Shown here piece after piece: positions 1 to 5,648 of a stretch of 5,648 nucleotides of DNA. The DNA lies in assembly GCA_016763915.1 (NCBI GenBank), contig JAESSX010000298.1, positions 1 to 5,648 on the forward strand. The letters are read 5' to 3'. The translations under genes and the position numbers were made by a program. The first letter of the stretch is position 1. Each line of letters opens with the position of its first letter. Origin of the DNA: Rhodospirillales bacterium. Its GTDB lineage: Bacteria > Pseudomonadota > Alphaproteobacteria > Rhodospirillales_A > Casp-alpha2. The notes beneath the pieces are model-generated. The model saw nothing but the letters and a program-made list of their open reading frames with translations, made no database searches and was not told the DNA's origin.

Positions 1-91
1 ATGTCTGTCGGTTCCGACACGAAGCTTCTTTAAGATTAAACGACCACTCCCGCCTATCGGGCTTTCTGCCCGTATTCTAGATTTCGATATT
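1..91. other. Left-edge intergenic DNA, no gene recognised
   Basis: No convincing coding region is visible here. The plus frame starting at base 1 reads only ten codons before a stop at 31-33, and it does not resemble the end of any family I recognise. It could be the tail of an upstream gene or non-coding DNA. Two short inverted repeats are visible: TGTCG/CGACA at 6-10 and 15-19 with a GTTC loop, and CGGGC/GCCCG at 58-62 and 68-72 with a TTTCT loop, the latter followed by a T-rich stretch. Either could be a weak terminator for an upstream plus-strand gene, but stems of five pairs are marginal. Confidence 0.4.
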
Positions 92-121
92 TTGCGACGG
101 ATTCAGCCCGGAACGTATACT
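92..121 (+). promoter_or_regulatory. Candidate sigma70-type promoter of rho
   Basis: A TTGCGA element at 92-97 (four of six matches to TTGACA) lies 18 nt before TATACT at 116-121 (five of six matches to TATAAT). This would start transcription near 127-130 and give rho a leader of about 50 nt. It is the best promoter-like pair I see in front of rho. An 18-nt spacer and an imperfect -35 box are common in alphaproteobacteria. This is a pattern match only. Confidence 0.4.
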
Positions 122-126
122 TGTCC

Positions 127-142
127 GGCTGGCAAAACAGCC
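127..142 (+). promoter_or_regulatory. Small stem-loop at the predicted 5' end of the rho leader
   Basis: GGCTG at 127-131 pairs with CAGCC at 138-142 around the loop GCAAAA. A pyrimidine-rich run follows (143-160). If the promoter at 92-121 is right, this hairpin forms at or very near the 5' end of the rho mRNA. There it could protect the transcript from decay or serve in the autoregulation for which rho leaders are known. The stem is short, so its function is inference only. Confidence 0.3.
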
Positions 143-179
143 TTCCCTTTGTTCTATATTCAAAAAATGAAACCTGACC

Positions 180-1436
180 ATGAATCTCCAAGAACTTAAA
201 ACAAAGTCCCCAGCGAACCTTCTGGCTTACGCCGAAGAACTGGAAATTGAAAATGCCTCGTCGCTGCGCAAGCAGGACATGATGTTCGCCATCCTCAAGC
301 AATTGGCGGAAAACGATATCGCCATCTTCGGTGTCGGCGTTCTCGAAGTTCTTCAGGACGGGTTCGGTTTTCTGCGCAGCCCCGAGGCCAACTATCTGCC
401 CGGCCCCGACGATATTTATGTTTCCCCCAGTCAGGTTCGCCGCTTCGGATTGCGGACCGGCGATACCGTGGAAGGGGAAATCCGGTCGCCCAAGGAAGGG
501 GAGCGGTATTTTGCGCTGCTCAAGATCAACCAGATCAACTTCGCCGATCCCGGCGATGTCCGCCATCGCATCAATTTCGACAACCTGACGCCGCTTTATC
601 CGGATGAGGTCCTGGAAATGGAGCAGAACGATCCGGAGCTCAAGGACAAGACGACCCGGGTCATCGATCTGATTTGCCCCATCGGCAAAGGCCAGCGCGC
701 CCTGATCGTGGCGCCGCCCAGGACCGGCAAGACGGTTATGCTGCAGAACATCGCCCACTCCATCGCCCTCAATCACCCGGAATGCTATCTGATCGTTCTT
801 CTGATTGACGAGCGGCCCGAGGAAGTGACCGACATGTCGCGTTCGGTCAAAGGCGAAGTCGTCAGTTCGACCTTCGACGAACCGGCGGTGCGTCACGTGC
901 AGGTCGCCGAAATGGTCATCGAAAAGGCCAAGCGCCTGGTCGAACACAAGCGCGATGTCGTTATTCTGCTCGACTCCATTACCCGCCTGGCACGCGCCTA
1001 CAACACCGTTGTGCCGTCGTCGGGCAAGGTTCTGACCGGCGGCGTCGACGCCAACGCCCTGCAGCGGCCGAAACGTTTCTTCGGGGCTGCGCGCAACATC
1101 GAAGAAGGCGGCTCGCTGACCATTATCTCGACGGCGCTGATCGATACCGGGTCGCGCATGGACGAGGTTATCTTCGAAGAATTCAAGGGCACCGGCAACT
1201 CGGAAATCATCCTCGACCGCAAGCTTTCAGACCGGCGCACCTGGCCCACCATCGACATCACCAAATCGGGCACGCGCAAGGAAGAGCTTCTGGTGGAAAA
1301 GGGCACGCTGTCGAAAATGTGGGTGCTGCGCCGCATCCTCATGCCGATGGGCGTCACCGACGCCATGGACTTCCTGCTCGAGAAGCTCAAGCACTCGAAG
1401 ACCAATTCCGACTTCTTCGACTCCATGAACACCTAA
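180..1436 (+). CDS. rho: Transcription termination factor Rho
   Basis: Complete 418-aa Rho, a hexameric RNA-dependent ATPase/helicase that binds C-rich unstructured RNA and releases RNA polymerase in the cytoplasm. The E. coli protein is 419 aa. The N-terminal helical Rho_N domain covers roughly residues 1-47. The cold-shock/OB RNA-binding domain follows (about 51-118), with the RNP1-type GFGFLR at 61-66, so the RNA-stacking Phe62 and Phe64 are present. The Walker A loop APPRTGKT is at 178-185 (Lys184). The Walker B segment VVILLDS is at 260-266 (Asp265). The Q-loop region [11 protein letters not shown] lies at 284-294, the R-loop/GTGNSE region at 337-342, and the arginine finger Arg366 in SGTRKEELL. 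The ATG at 180 starts the usual MNLQELK N-terminus. No strong Shine-Dalgarno is visible. An out-of-frame ATG at 167 opens a 10-codon frame that ends at 199, overlapping the rho start. Downstream is a convergent operon with a shared terminator region. No truncation or frameshift is seen. Confidence 0.98.
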   Translation: MNLQELKTKSPANLLAYAEELEIENASSLRKQDMMFAILKQLAENDIAIFGVGVLEVLQDGFGFLRSPEANYLPGPDDIYVSPSQVRRFGLRTGDTVEGEIRSPKEGERYFALLKINQINFADPGDVRHRINFDNLTPLYPDEVLEMEQNDPELKDKTTRVIDLICPIGKGQRALIVAPPRTGKTVMLQNIAHSIALNHPECYLIVLLIDERPEEVTDMSRSVKGEVVSSTFDEPAVRHVQVAEMVIEKAKRLVEHKRDVVILLDSITRLARAYNTVVPSSGKVLTGGVDANALQRPKRFFGAARNIEEGGSLTIISTALIDTGSRMDEVIFEEFKGTGNSEIILDRKLSDRRTWPTIDITKSGTRKEELLVEKGTLSKMWVLRRILMPMGVTDAMDFLLEKLKHSKTNSDFFDSMNT

Positions 1437-1464
1437 AAGAAAAAGGGCGGGCCGGGGCCCGCCC
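1435..1464 (-). terminator. Intrinsic terminator of the minus-strand operon (after qor)
   Basis: A perfect 8-bp GC-only stem, GGGCGGGC at 1445-1452 with GCCCGCCC at 1457-1464, has a 4-nt loop and an additional A-T pair at 1444/1465. Read on the minus strand it is followed at once by five T, a C and four T (1444-1435), a classic Rho-independent terminator. It lies 27 nt after the qor stop. Its U-tract overlaps the complement of the rho stop codon (1434-1436), so qor transcripts should end right at the 3' end of rho. Confidence 0.85.
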
Positions 1465-1493
1465 TCTCGTCCCGATGTCCGGGGCGGGTTTTT
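1457..1493 (+). terminator. Probable plus-strand terminator of rho
   Basis: CCCGCCC at 1458-1464 can pair with GGGCGGG at 1482-1488. A G-T wobble is possible on each side, the loop is about 15-17 nt, and five T follow at 1489-1493. This gives rho an intrinsic terminator whose U-tract runs into the complement of the qor stop codon (1492-1494). It shares its left arm with the minus-strand terminator hairpin, so on the plus transcript the tighter 1445-1464 hairpin competes with it. The longer loop and that competition make this call less certain than the minus-strand one. Confidence 0.55.
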
Positions 1494-2466
1494 AGGGAAG
1501 CAGAACCGTCGATCCGGTGGTTTTACGCGCCTCCAGATCCACATGGGCCTGGGCCGTTTCCGACAACGGAAAGGTCTGGTTGACGGCGATCTTGACGTGG
1601 CCGTCCTGGACCACGTCGAACAACGCGTTGGCCCCATCCAGCAATAGTTCCGGCGTCGCCGTGTGGGTCGCCAGCGTGGTCCGCGTCAGGTACAGCGAGC
1701 CTTTTGGGCCGAGCATGGCCGGATTGATGGGATCGACCGGCCCCGACGCATTGCCGAAGGACACCATCAGGCCGAAAGGCGCCAGGCAATCGATGGAATC
1801 ATTGAACGTCGCCTTGCCGATGGAATCGTAAACCACGGGCACGCCTTCGCCGTTGGTGATTTCCCGGACCCGGTCGGGCACGTTTTCTTCGCGGTACAGG
1901 ATCGGATGGTCGCAGCCGTTGGCCTTGGCCAGGTCGGCTTTTTCCTGCGATCCGACACAGCCGATCACGGTGGCGCCCAAATGTTTGGCCCACTGGCACG
2001 CGATCAAGCCGACGCCGCCGGCGGCGGCGTAAATCAGGATGGTGTCGCCCGGCTGAACCTTGTAAGTGCGGCGCAAAAGGTAGTGTGCGGTCATGCCCTG
2101 CAGCATCATCGCCGCCGCGGATTGGTCATCGATGCCGTCGGGCAGGTGGACCAGCTTGTCCGTGCCCATGATGCGTTCCTCGGCGTAAGACCCGAGCCCC
2201 ATGGCATAGGCGACCCGGTCGCCGGGCTTAAAGGCGTCGACGCCGGGACCAACGTCCTCGATCACGCCGGCGGCCTCCATGCCGAGGGTTTTCGGCAGAT
2301 CGCCTAACGGGTACAGCCCGCTGCGTTGATAGACATCGATGAAGTTCAAGCCGACGGCGGTCTGGCGTAGCCGGACCTCACCCTCGCCGGGCTGGCCGGT
2401 ATCGACATCTTCCCAAATAAGGTTTTCCGGACCGCCGTATTCATGGATGCGGATGGCTTTGGTCAT
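1492..2466 (-). CDS. qor: NADPH:quinone oxidoreductase, zinc-free MDR family
   Basis: A 324-aa protein of the medium-chain dehydrogenase/reductase superfamily, quinone oxidoreductase branch, which reduces quinones with NADPH in the cytosol. The N-terminal GroES-like half carries the family signature VGLNFIDVYQRSGLYP (38-53), with Asn41 near where zinc-dependent members have a catalytic Cys. The Rossmann half has AAAGGVGLIACQWAKHLGA at 147-165, with the NADP-binding AAAGGVG at 147-153. VVYDSIGKAT (211-220) and GLMVSFGNASG (232-242) closely match my memory of E. coli Qor, as does overall length. No zinc-binding cysteine lobe is seen. The start at 2466 is chosen because MTKAIRIHEYGGPE is the natural family N-terminus and AGGGAG lies 5 nt upstream (2477-2472). 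The same frame stays open upstream to 2916 but there overlaps ogt. It is the last gene of the probable minus-strand operon, 47 nt after ogt. The true substrate may be another enone or quinone. Confidence 0.93.
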   Translation of the reverse strand: MTKAIRIHEYGGPENLIWEDVDTGQPGEGEVRLRQTAVGLNFIDVYQRSGLYPLGDLPKTLGMEAAGVIEDVGPGVDAFKPGDRVAYAMGLGSYAEERIMGTDKLVHLPDGIDDQSAAAMMLQGMTAHYLLRRTYKVQPGDTILIYAAAGGVGLIACQWAKHLGATVIGCVGSQEKADLAKANGCDHPILYREENVPDRVREITNGEGVPVVYDSIGKATFNDSIDCLAPFGLMVSFGNASGPVDPINPAMLGPKGSLYLTRTTLATHTATPELLLDGANALFDVVQDGHVKIAVNQTFPLSETAQAHVDLEARKTTGSTVLLP

Positions 2467-2513
2467 GTTTTCTCCCTGGTTGGTCAGGCCGCTTGGTCGG
2501 CCAAATTTTAAGT

Positions 2514-2993
2514 CTACGTATTGTGATCTTCCGGTGCCGTCGGAGCAACCGGGCACCCCTCGAGGCGCAATAGCGCGAGCTTGGAACTGATGCCGTCGCC
2601 ACCGGAGTATCCCGTCAGGTTTCCTCCTTTGCCGACCACACGATGGCACGGGATGATGATGGGTATGGGATTTCGCCCGCAAGCTCCGCCGACGGCGCGG
2701 GGCGCGGAGCCGAGCTGGCTGGCGATGTCGCCGTAGGATTGCGCCTGGCCGAAAGGAATGCGGCGCATCCGGTCCCAGACGGCGCACTGAAACGGAGACC
2801 CCCGGGGGGCCAGGGGCAGGTCGAAGTCCCGGCGGGCGCCGTCGAAATAATCGTTGAGCTGGCCGCGCGCTTTTTCCAGCAGGGGCGTCGGGTCGGGGTT
2901 TTCGGCGCGGCCCCATTCCAGGGCGACGATCGCGCCGTCTTCCTCGAAAATGGTCAGCGGGCCCAACGGGCTGTTCATGGTCAGGTGCGCCAT
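2514..2993 (-). CDS. ogt: Methylated-DNA--[protein]-cysteine S-methyltransferase (O6-methylguanine repair)
   Basis: A complete 159-aa Ogt/MGMT-family suicide repair protein that moves the alkyl group from O6-alkylguanine (and O4-alkylthymine) in DNA to its own cysteine. An N-terminal RNase H-like domain spans about 1-65. The C-terminal DNA-binding domain has the helix-turn-helix region SYGDIASQLGSAPRAVGGA (86-104) with the base-flipping Arg99, then CGRNPIPIIIPCHRVV (105-120). The acceptor is Cys116 in PCHRV, and the usual GGNLTGYSGG follows at 123-132. It lacks the AdaA/HTH domains of Ada, so it is the stand-alone repair type. The ATG at 2993 is 8 nt after the stop of the upstream DUF255 gene. 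No good Shine-Dalgarno is visible, so translation is probably coupled to that gene. The C-terminal tail after residue 147 is Pro/Ala-rich and not conserved in the family. No expression control specific to alkylation is visible. Confidence 0.95.
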   Translation of the reverse strand: MAHLTMNSPLGPLTIFEEDGAIVALEWGRAENPDPTPLLEKARGQLNDYFDGARRDFDLPLAPRGSPFQCAVWDRMRRIPFGQAQSYGDIASQLGSAPRAVGGACGRNPIPIIIPCHRVVGKGGNLTGYSGGDGISSKLALLRLEGCPVAPTAPEDHNT

Positions 2994-3001
2994 GGCGCCG
3001 A

Positions 3002-5068
3002 TTATACGCTTTTCAGTTCCGTTACCAACTGTTTGCTATCGGTAACCGGCAGACCGCATACCGGCCCCCGGCAGATATAAACCGTCGGTTTGCCGTCGAC
3101 GGCCGTCTTGCCCTGCGCCGGATGGCCTTCGGGCAGGGCGGCGCCGGGCGGCAATTGGACAATGATCCGCCCGTCCAGACCGGCATCGAAGATTTTCCGC
3201 AGCAAGGCAACGGTCGCCGGGTCGTCCGCTTCGCCGATGAGAACCACCTGGGCGGCGGATTCCAGGAATTCAAAGGCGTTCATCAGGACCGGCTGGTTGG
3301 CCATATGGTTCGGGTCGGGGTAGGCGATGGCCTTGATCAGGTGCTCGGCGCGGTCGCGATAGCGGGTCTCTCCGGTCAGGTAGAACAGCCACGCCAGGAC
3401 CTCGGCCATGGTTCCGTTGCCGGACGGTACGGCGTTGTCGTGCACGGGTTTGGACCGGGCGATGACGTCGCCGGTATCATCCGCGCTGAGGAAATAGCCG
3501 CCTCCCGCTTCATCGCCGTCCCAGTAATGGGCATCGGCGATATCGACCCAACCCTGCGCCCGGGCCAGGTAGCCGGGCGCACCCGTCACGCCGTGCAGCA
3601 TCAACGCAGCGCGGGCCATGTTGGCGTAATCGTCAACAACGGCGGGATGGCGCACCCGCCCGTCGCACCAGGTATGTGCCAGCCGGCCGGTTTTCTGATC
3701 CGTGGTCATGACCTCGACGACAAACCGGAATACGGTTTCGGCGGCCGCGATCCGGTCCGGCTCGTCGAACACGGCGCCGGCCTTTGCCAGGGCCGCGATC
3801 ATCAAACCGTTCCAGTCGGCCAGCACTTTGTCATCCCGTCCCGGTTGAACCCGTTTGTTGCGAACAGCCAAAAGTTTTTCGCGCAGCCGACGCAAATGGG
3901 CCTCTTCCTCTTCCGATCCGAGGGCCAGGCCGGCGGACCGGTTAAGGATCACCTTATTCTCCCAGTTGCCATGCCCGGTGACGTCGTAAGTGGTTTTGAA
4001 GACCGCCGCGTCCGTTCCCAGAACGGCGTCGATTTCCGCCTCGTTCCACACGCAAAACTTACCTTCCTCTCCCTCGCTGTCGGCGTCGAAGGCGCTGGTA
4101 AAGGCAAACAAGCCGTCTTCACCCCCGTCCTCACCGGCGTACGCCCGCATGTCGCGCAACACCCAGCCCACGGTTTCGCGCACCCGGACGGCGTAGAGGG
4201 GGCTGTTGGTTTTTTGCCACACATCGGCCAGCAGCTCGACCAACAAGGCATTGTCATACAGCATCTTCTCGAAATGCGGCGCCAGCCAGACCTCGTCGGT
4301 GGAATATCGGGCGAACCCGCCGCCCAGGTGGTCGTAGATCCCGCCCTGGCAGATATGGTCCAGGGTCAGTGTTACGGTATCCCCGAACGGGCTTTGGCCG
4401 GCGCCCTGGCGCACATGGGCGTTCCATAAAAACCGGAACAGGAACGGTTGCGGAAACTTCGGCGCACCATTGGTGCCGCCGCGATGGGTGTCGACGATAT
4501 CCAGCATGCCGGTGGCGATCCGGTTCAGAATGTCGACGCTCGGCGCGCCGCCGCCGTCGGGCCGGGACATTTTCTCAAGCCCCTGTTTGAAGGCGGTTGC
4601 GGTTTTCCGGATCCGGTCCGGGTCGTTGTGATAAGCGTTGGCCAGTCCGTTCAGGATATCGGGGAAACCGGGGCGGCCGTATTTTGCGGTCGAAGGAAAA
4701 TAGGTTCCGCCCCAGAACGGCTCGCCGGCGGGAGTTAGGAATATTGTCAGCGGCCAGCCCCCTTGTTCGCCCATCATCTGCAACGCCGACTGATAGAGAG
4801 CGTCGATGTCGGGGCGTTCTTCGCGGTCGACCTTGATGTTGACGAACTTCTCGTTCATCAGCCCGGCGATGGCGTCGTTCTCGAAACTCTCATGGGCCAT
4901 GACGTGGCACCAGTGGCACGCCGAATAGCCGATCGACAACAAAATCGGTTTATTCTGCTTTCGGGCCAGGCTAAGGCTTTCCTCACCCCATGCTTGCCAG
5001 TGGACGGGGTTGTCCTTGTGCTGTAGCAGGTAGGGGCTGGTTTCTTCACGGAGCAGATTTTTGGTCAT
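3002..5068 (-). CDS. DUF255 thioredoxin-domain protein (YyaL/SPATA20 family)
   Basis: A 688-aa member of the widespread DUF255 (Thioredox_DsbH) family, whose biochemical role is not established. The N-terminal thioredoxin-like domain (about 1-165) has the signature [15 protein letters not shown] (10-24), the redox-type CHWC at 51-54, [10 protein letters not shown] (80-89) and [11 protein letters not shown] (103-113), with Pro106 near the usual cis-Pro region. The rest resembles an (alpha/alpha)6 barrel like those of GlcNAc 2-epimerases and six-hairpin glycosidases. It includes GAPKFPQP (201-208), [17 protein letters not shown] (242-258), [11 protein letters not shown] (264-274), FDADSEG (327-333), [12 protein letters not shown] (412-423) and [10 protein letters not shown] (543-552). 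A further cysteine pair, Cys666 and Cys671, lies near the C-terminus. No signal peptide or membrane segment is seen, so it is probably cytoplasmic. The ATG at 5068 gives the usual family N-terminus but has no clear ribosome site. A TTG at 5149, in frame and 8 nt behind a perfect GGAGGTG, would give 715 aa. It is the first gene of the minus-strand operon, 8 nt before ogt. Confidence 0.93.
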   Translation of the reverse strand: MTKNLLREETSPYLLQHKDNPVHWQAWGEESLSLARKQNKPILLSIGYSACHWCHVMAHESFENDAIAGLMNEKFVNIKVDREERPDIDALYQSALQMMGEQGGWPLTIFLTPAGEPFWGGTYFPSTAKYGRPGFPDILNGLANAYHNDPDRIRKTATAFKQGLEKMSRPDGGGAPSVDILNRIATGMLDIVDTHRGGTNGAPKFPQPFLFRFLWNAHVRQGAGQSPFGDTVTLTLDHICQGGIYDHLGGGFARYSTDEVWLAPHFEKMLYDNALLVELLADVWQKTNSPLYAVRVRETVGWVLRDMRAYAGEDGGEDGLFAFTSAFDADSEGEEGKFCVWNEAEIDAVLGTDAAVFKTTYDVTGHGNWENKVILNRSAGLALGSEEEEAHLRRLREKLLAVRNKRVQPGRDDKVLADWNGLMIAALAKAGAVFDEPDRIAAAETVFRFVVEVMTTDQKTGRLAHTWCDGRVRHPAVVDDYANMARAALMLHGVTGAPGYLARAQGWVDIADAHYWDGDEAGGGYFLSADDTGDVIARSKPVHDNAVPSGNGTMAEVLAWLFYLTGETRYRDRAEHLIKAIAYPDPNHMANQPVLMNAFEFLESAAQVVLIGEADDPATVALLRKIFDAGLDGRIIVQLPPGAALPEGHPAQGKTAVDGKPTVYICRGPVCGLPVTDSKQLVTELKSV

Positions 5069-5193
5069 AAAATACAGGGTCCGGTTATTGGGTCCGTTGC
5101 GCAGGCATTGTTCCTCGCTTAACTTTGTAACGCCCAAGCCGGGTTGCAACCAAATTTCACCTCCAGCGCCAAAAACAAAGGGTACTTAATGCC
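5069..5193. promoter_or_regulatory. Divergent intergenic region between the DUF255 operon and ferredoxin-mnmE
   Basis: This 125-nt spacer should hold promoters for both directions, but I see no convincing sigma70 pair on either strand. The best plus-strand pair is TTGCGC (5097-5102), 17 nt, TAACTT (5120-5125), which is weak. On the minus strand a strong Shine-Dalgarno, GGAGGTG (5164-5158), precedes a TTG at 5149, and GAGGAA (5116-5111) precedes an ATG at 5108. The latter opens a 7-codon frame that ends at 5085, 16 nt before the DUF255 ATG. These suggest a longer DUF255 product or a translated leader. AT-rich stretches at 5151-5157 and 5171-5190 could bind regulators, but no clear operator repeat is seen. 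Confidence 0.4.
5158..5164 (-). promoter_or_regulatory. Strong Shine-Dalgarno bearing on the DUF255 start
   Basis: The minus strand reads GGAGGTG here, an ideal match to the anti-Shine-Dalgarno of 16S rRNA. It lies 8 nt before an in-frame TTG at 5149-5147. The family-typical ATG of the DUF255 gene is 90 nt further on. So either translation starts at the TTG and adds 27 residues, or the site serves a short leader frame. Confidence 0.5.
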
Positions 5194-5541
5194 GTGACCG
5201 ACAACACGAATGATCCAACGCCGTTTTACCGCCGCCATGTTTTTTTCTGCATCAACGAACGCGAGGACGATCACCCGCGGGGCTGCTGTCGCGCCAAGGG
5301 TTCGCTCGAGCTCCGCGAATACATGAAGGCCCGAGCCAAGGAGATGGGATTGAAACGCATCCGAATCAATTCCGCCGGCTGTCTCGACCGCTGTGAACTG
5401 GGGCCGTCCGTGGTGATCTACCCGGAAGGCGTTTGGTACACCTGTAAGTCCAGGGAGGACGTGGACGAAGTGCTGGAAACCCACCTCCGCGATGGCGGCC
5501 GCGTCGAACGGCTGATGATGGACGCGCCGTCCAAAAAGTAA
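5194..5541 (+). CDS. Thioredoxin-fold (2Fe-2S) ferredoxin
   Basis: A 115-aa small electron carrier of the thioredoxin-like [2Fe-2S] ferredoxin family, related to the Shethna-type ferredoxins and to the NuoE cluster domain. The N-terminal strand HVFFCIN carries Cys19. RGCCR carries Cys31 and Cys32. SAGCLDRC carries Cys63 and Cys67 and is followed by ELGPSVVIYPEGVWY (68-82), a typical family segment. The ligand spacing Cys19-x11/12-Cys31/32-x30/31-Cys63-x3-Cys67 fits the family. Cys84 is extra. It has no signal peptide and is probably cytoplasmic. The start is GTG at 5194, since no in-frame ATG lies near the N-terminus. AAAGGGT about 11 nt upstream is a weak ribosome site, and an ATG-CCG-TGA mini-frame (5189-5197) overlaps the GTG. 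Its stop overlaps the mnmE start by one base, so the two genes are probably co-translated. Its redox partner is unknown; annotation could also read NuoE-like or CbiW-like ferredoxin. Confidence 0.88.
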   Translation: MTDNTNDPTPFYRRHVFFCINEREDDHPRGCCRAKGSLELREYMKARAKEMGLKRIRINSAGCLDRCELGPSVVIYPEGVWYTCKSREDVDEVLETHLRDGGRVERLMMDAPSKK

Positions 5542-5648
5542 TGATATCAGCCCCAGGTTCCTCACCAACCATTTTTGCCCTGGCCAGCGCCCGCGGACGG
5601 GCGGGGGTCGCCGTGGTCCGCGTGTCCGGTCCGCGCGCCGGGGCCGCC
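5541..5648 (+). CDS. mnmE: tRNA uridine-5-carboxymethylaminomethyl modification GTPase MnmE (5' part only)
   Basis: Only the first 36 codons are in the window. After a short leader the protein reads TIFALASARGRAGVAVVRVS (residues 10-29) and continues GPRAGAA. This is the well-known MnmE/TrmE N-terminus: (D)TI-A-A-S, then -G-G-AV-RVSG, the start of the tetrahydrofolate-binding domain. The GTPase domain lies beyond the edge. With MnmG it modifies the wobble uridine of certain tRNAs using methylene-tetrahydrofolate, FAD and NADH. The ATG at 5541-5543 shares its A with the ferredoxin TAA. Only weak A-rich sequence lies upstream, with no clear Shine-Dalgarno, so translational coupling is likely. 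Its presence near rho on the same strand fits alphaproteobacterial gene order. Confidence 0.9.
   Translation, partial: MISAPGSSPTIFALASARGRAGVAVVRVSGPRAGAA

Noticed and set aside
1..33. Ten-codon frame starting with ATG at base 1 as a gene end or small ORF
   Set aside because: Too short to identify. The ATG at the window edge may be internal to a longer upstream gene or chance, and nothing in the peptide is recognisable.
54..947. 297-codon open frame on the minus strand
   Set aside because: It is antisense to the conserved rho coding sequence and runs into the rho promoter region; it is a GC-bias shadow with no recognisable motif.
1663..2307. 214-codon plus-strand open frame
   Set aside because: It is antisense to qor, has low-complexity Gly/Ala/Asp-rich sequence and no recognisable domain.
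2505..2510. Minus-strand TAAAAT as an internal promoter -10 box for qor
   Set aside because: No TTGACA-like element is present 16-18 nt upstream (the bases there are CGGAAG-like), so a separate qor promoter is not supported.
2467..2513. Imperfect direct repeat on the minus strand (GGCCGACCAA and GGCCTGACCAA) between ogt and qor
   Set aside because: Only two short copies with an indel; not enough to propose an operator or other element.
2467..2916. Possible 150-residue N-terminal extension of the quinone oxidoreductase
   Set aside because: The extension is read in another frame across ogt, while the family-typical start at 2466 has a good AGGGAG site 5 nt upstream.
2643..3080. 145-codon plus-strand open frame
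   Set aside because: It is antisense to ogt and the end of the DUF255 gene, both strongly supported by conserved motifs.
3122..4429. 435-codon open frame on the plus strand
   Set aside because: It lies wholly antisense to the well-supported DUF255 gene, its translation resembles no family I know, and long antisense frames are expected from the strong third-position GC bias.

Overview
This GC-rich window (about 60% by eye) looks like chromosomal housekeeping DNA of an alphaproteobacterium, probably of the Rhodospirillales type. The reasons are the alphaproteobacterial-style Rho N-terminus, the start of mnmE at the right edge on the same strand as rho (rho and mnmE are often close together, upstream of mnmG-rsmG-parA-parB, in this class), and strong third-position GC bias that leaves long spurious antisense frames. 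The genus cannot be named from this sequence.

Layout, left to right. Positions 1-179 hold no gene I recognise. They contain small hairpins, a sigma70-like promoter candidate and the short leader of rho. Rho (180-1436, +) is complete, with every key motif at the same residue number as in E. coli Rho. A compact GC-rich three-arm hairpin region (about 1435-1493) separates rho from a convergent minus-strand cluster. That cluster reads, in transcription order, a 688-aa DUF255/thioredoxin-domain protein (5068-3002), an Ogt-type O6-methylguanine-DNA methyltransferase (2993-2514) and a zinc-free NADPH:quinone oxidoreductase (2466-1492). The first junction is 8 nt and the second 47 nt, so the three are probably one operon. 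A 125-nt divergent spacer separates this cluster from a plus-strand pair: a small thioredoxin-fold [2Fe-2S] ferredoxin (5194-5541) and mnmE (from 5541, cut by the window end). The ferredoxin stop and mnmE start overlap by one base.

The minus-strand cluster therefore sits between rho and the ferredoxin-mnmE pair. Its products suggest redox handling and alkylation repair, but nothing links them into one demonstrated pathway. I found no mobile element, CRISPR array, tRNA/rRNA gene or clear novel system. The points most worth a second look are the shared-arm bidirectional terminator, the conflicting start signals of the DUF255 gene, and the overlap of the ferredoxin gene with mnmE.
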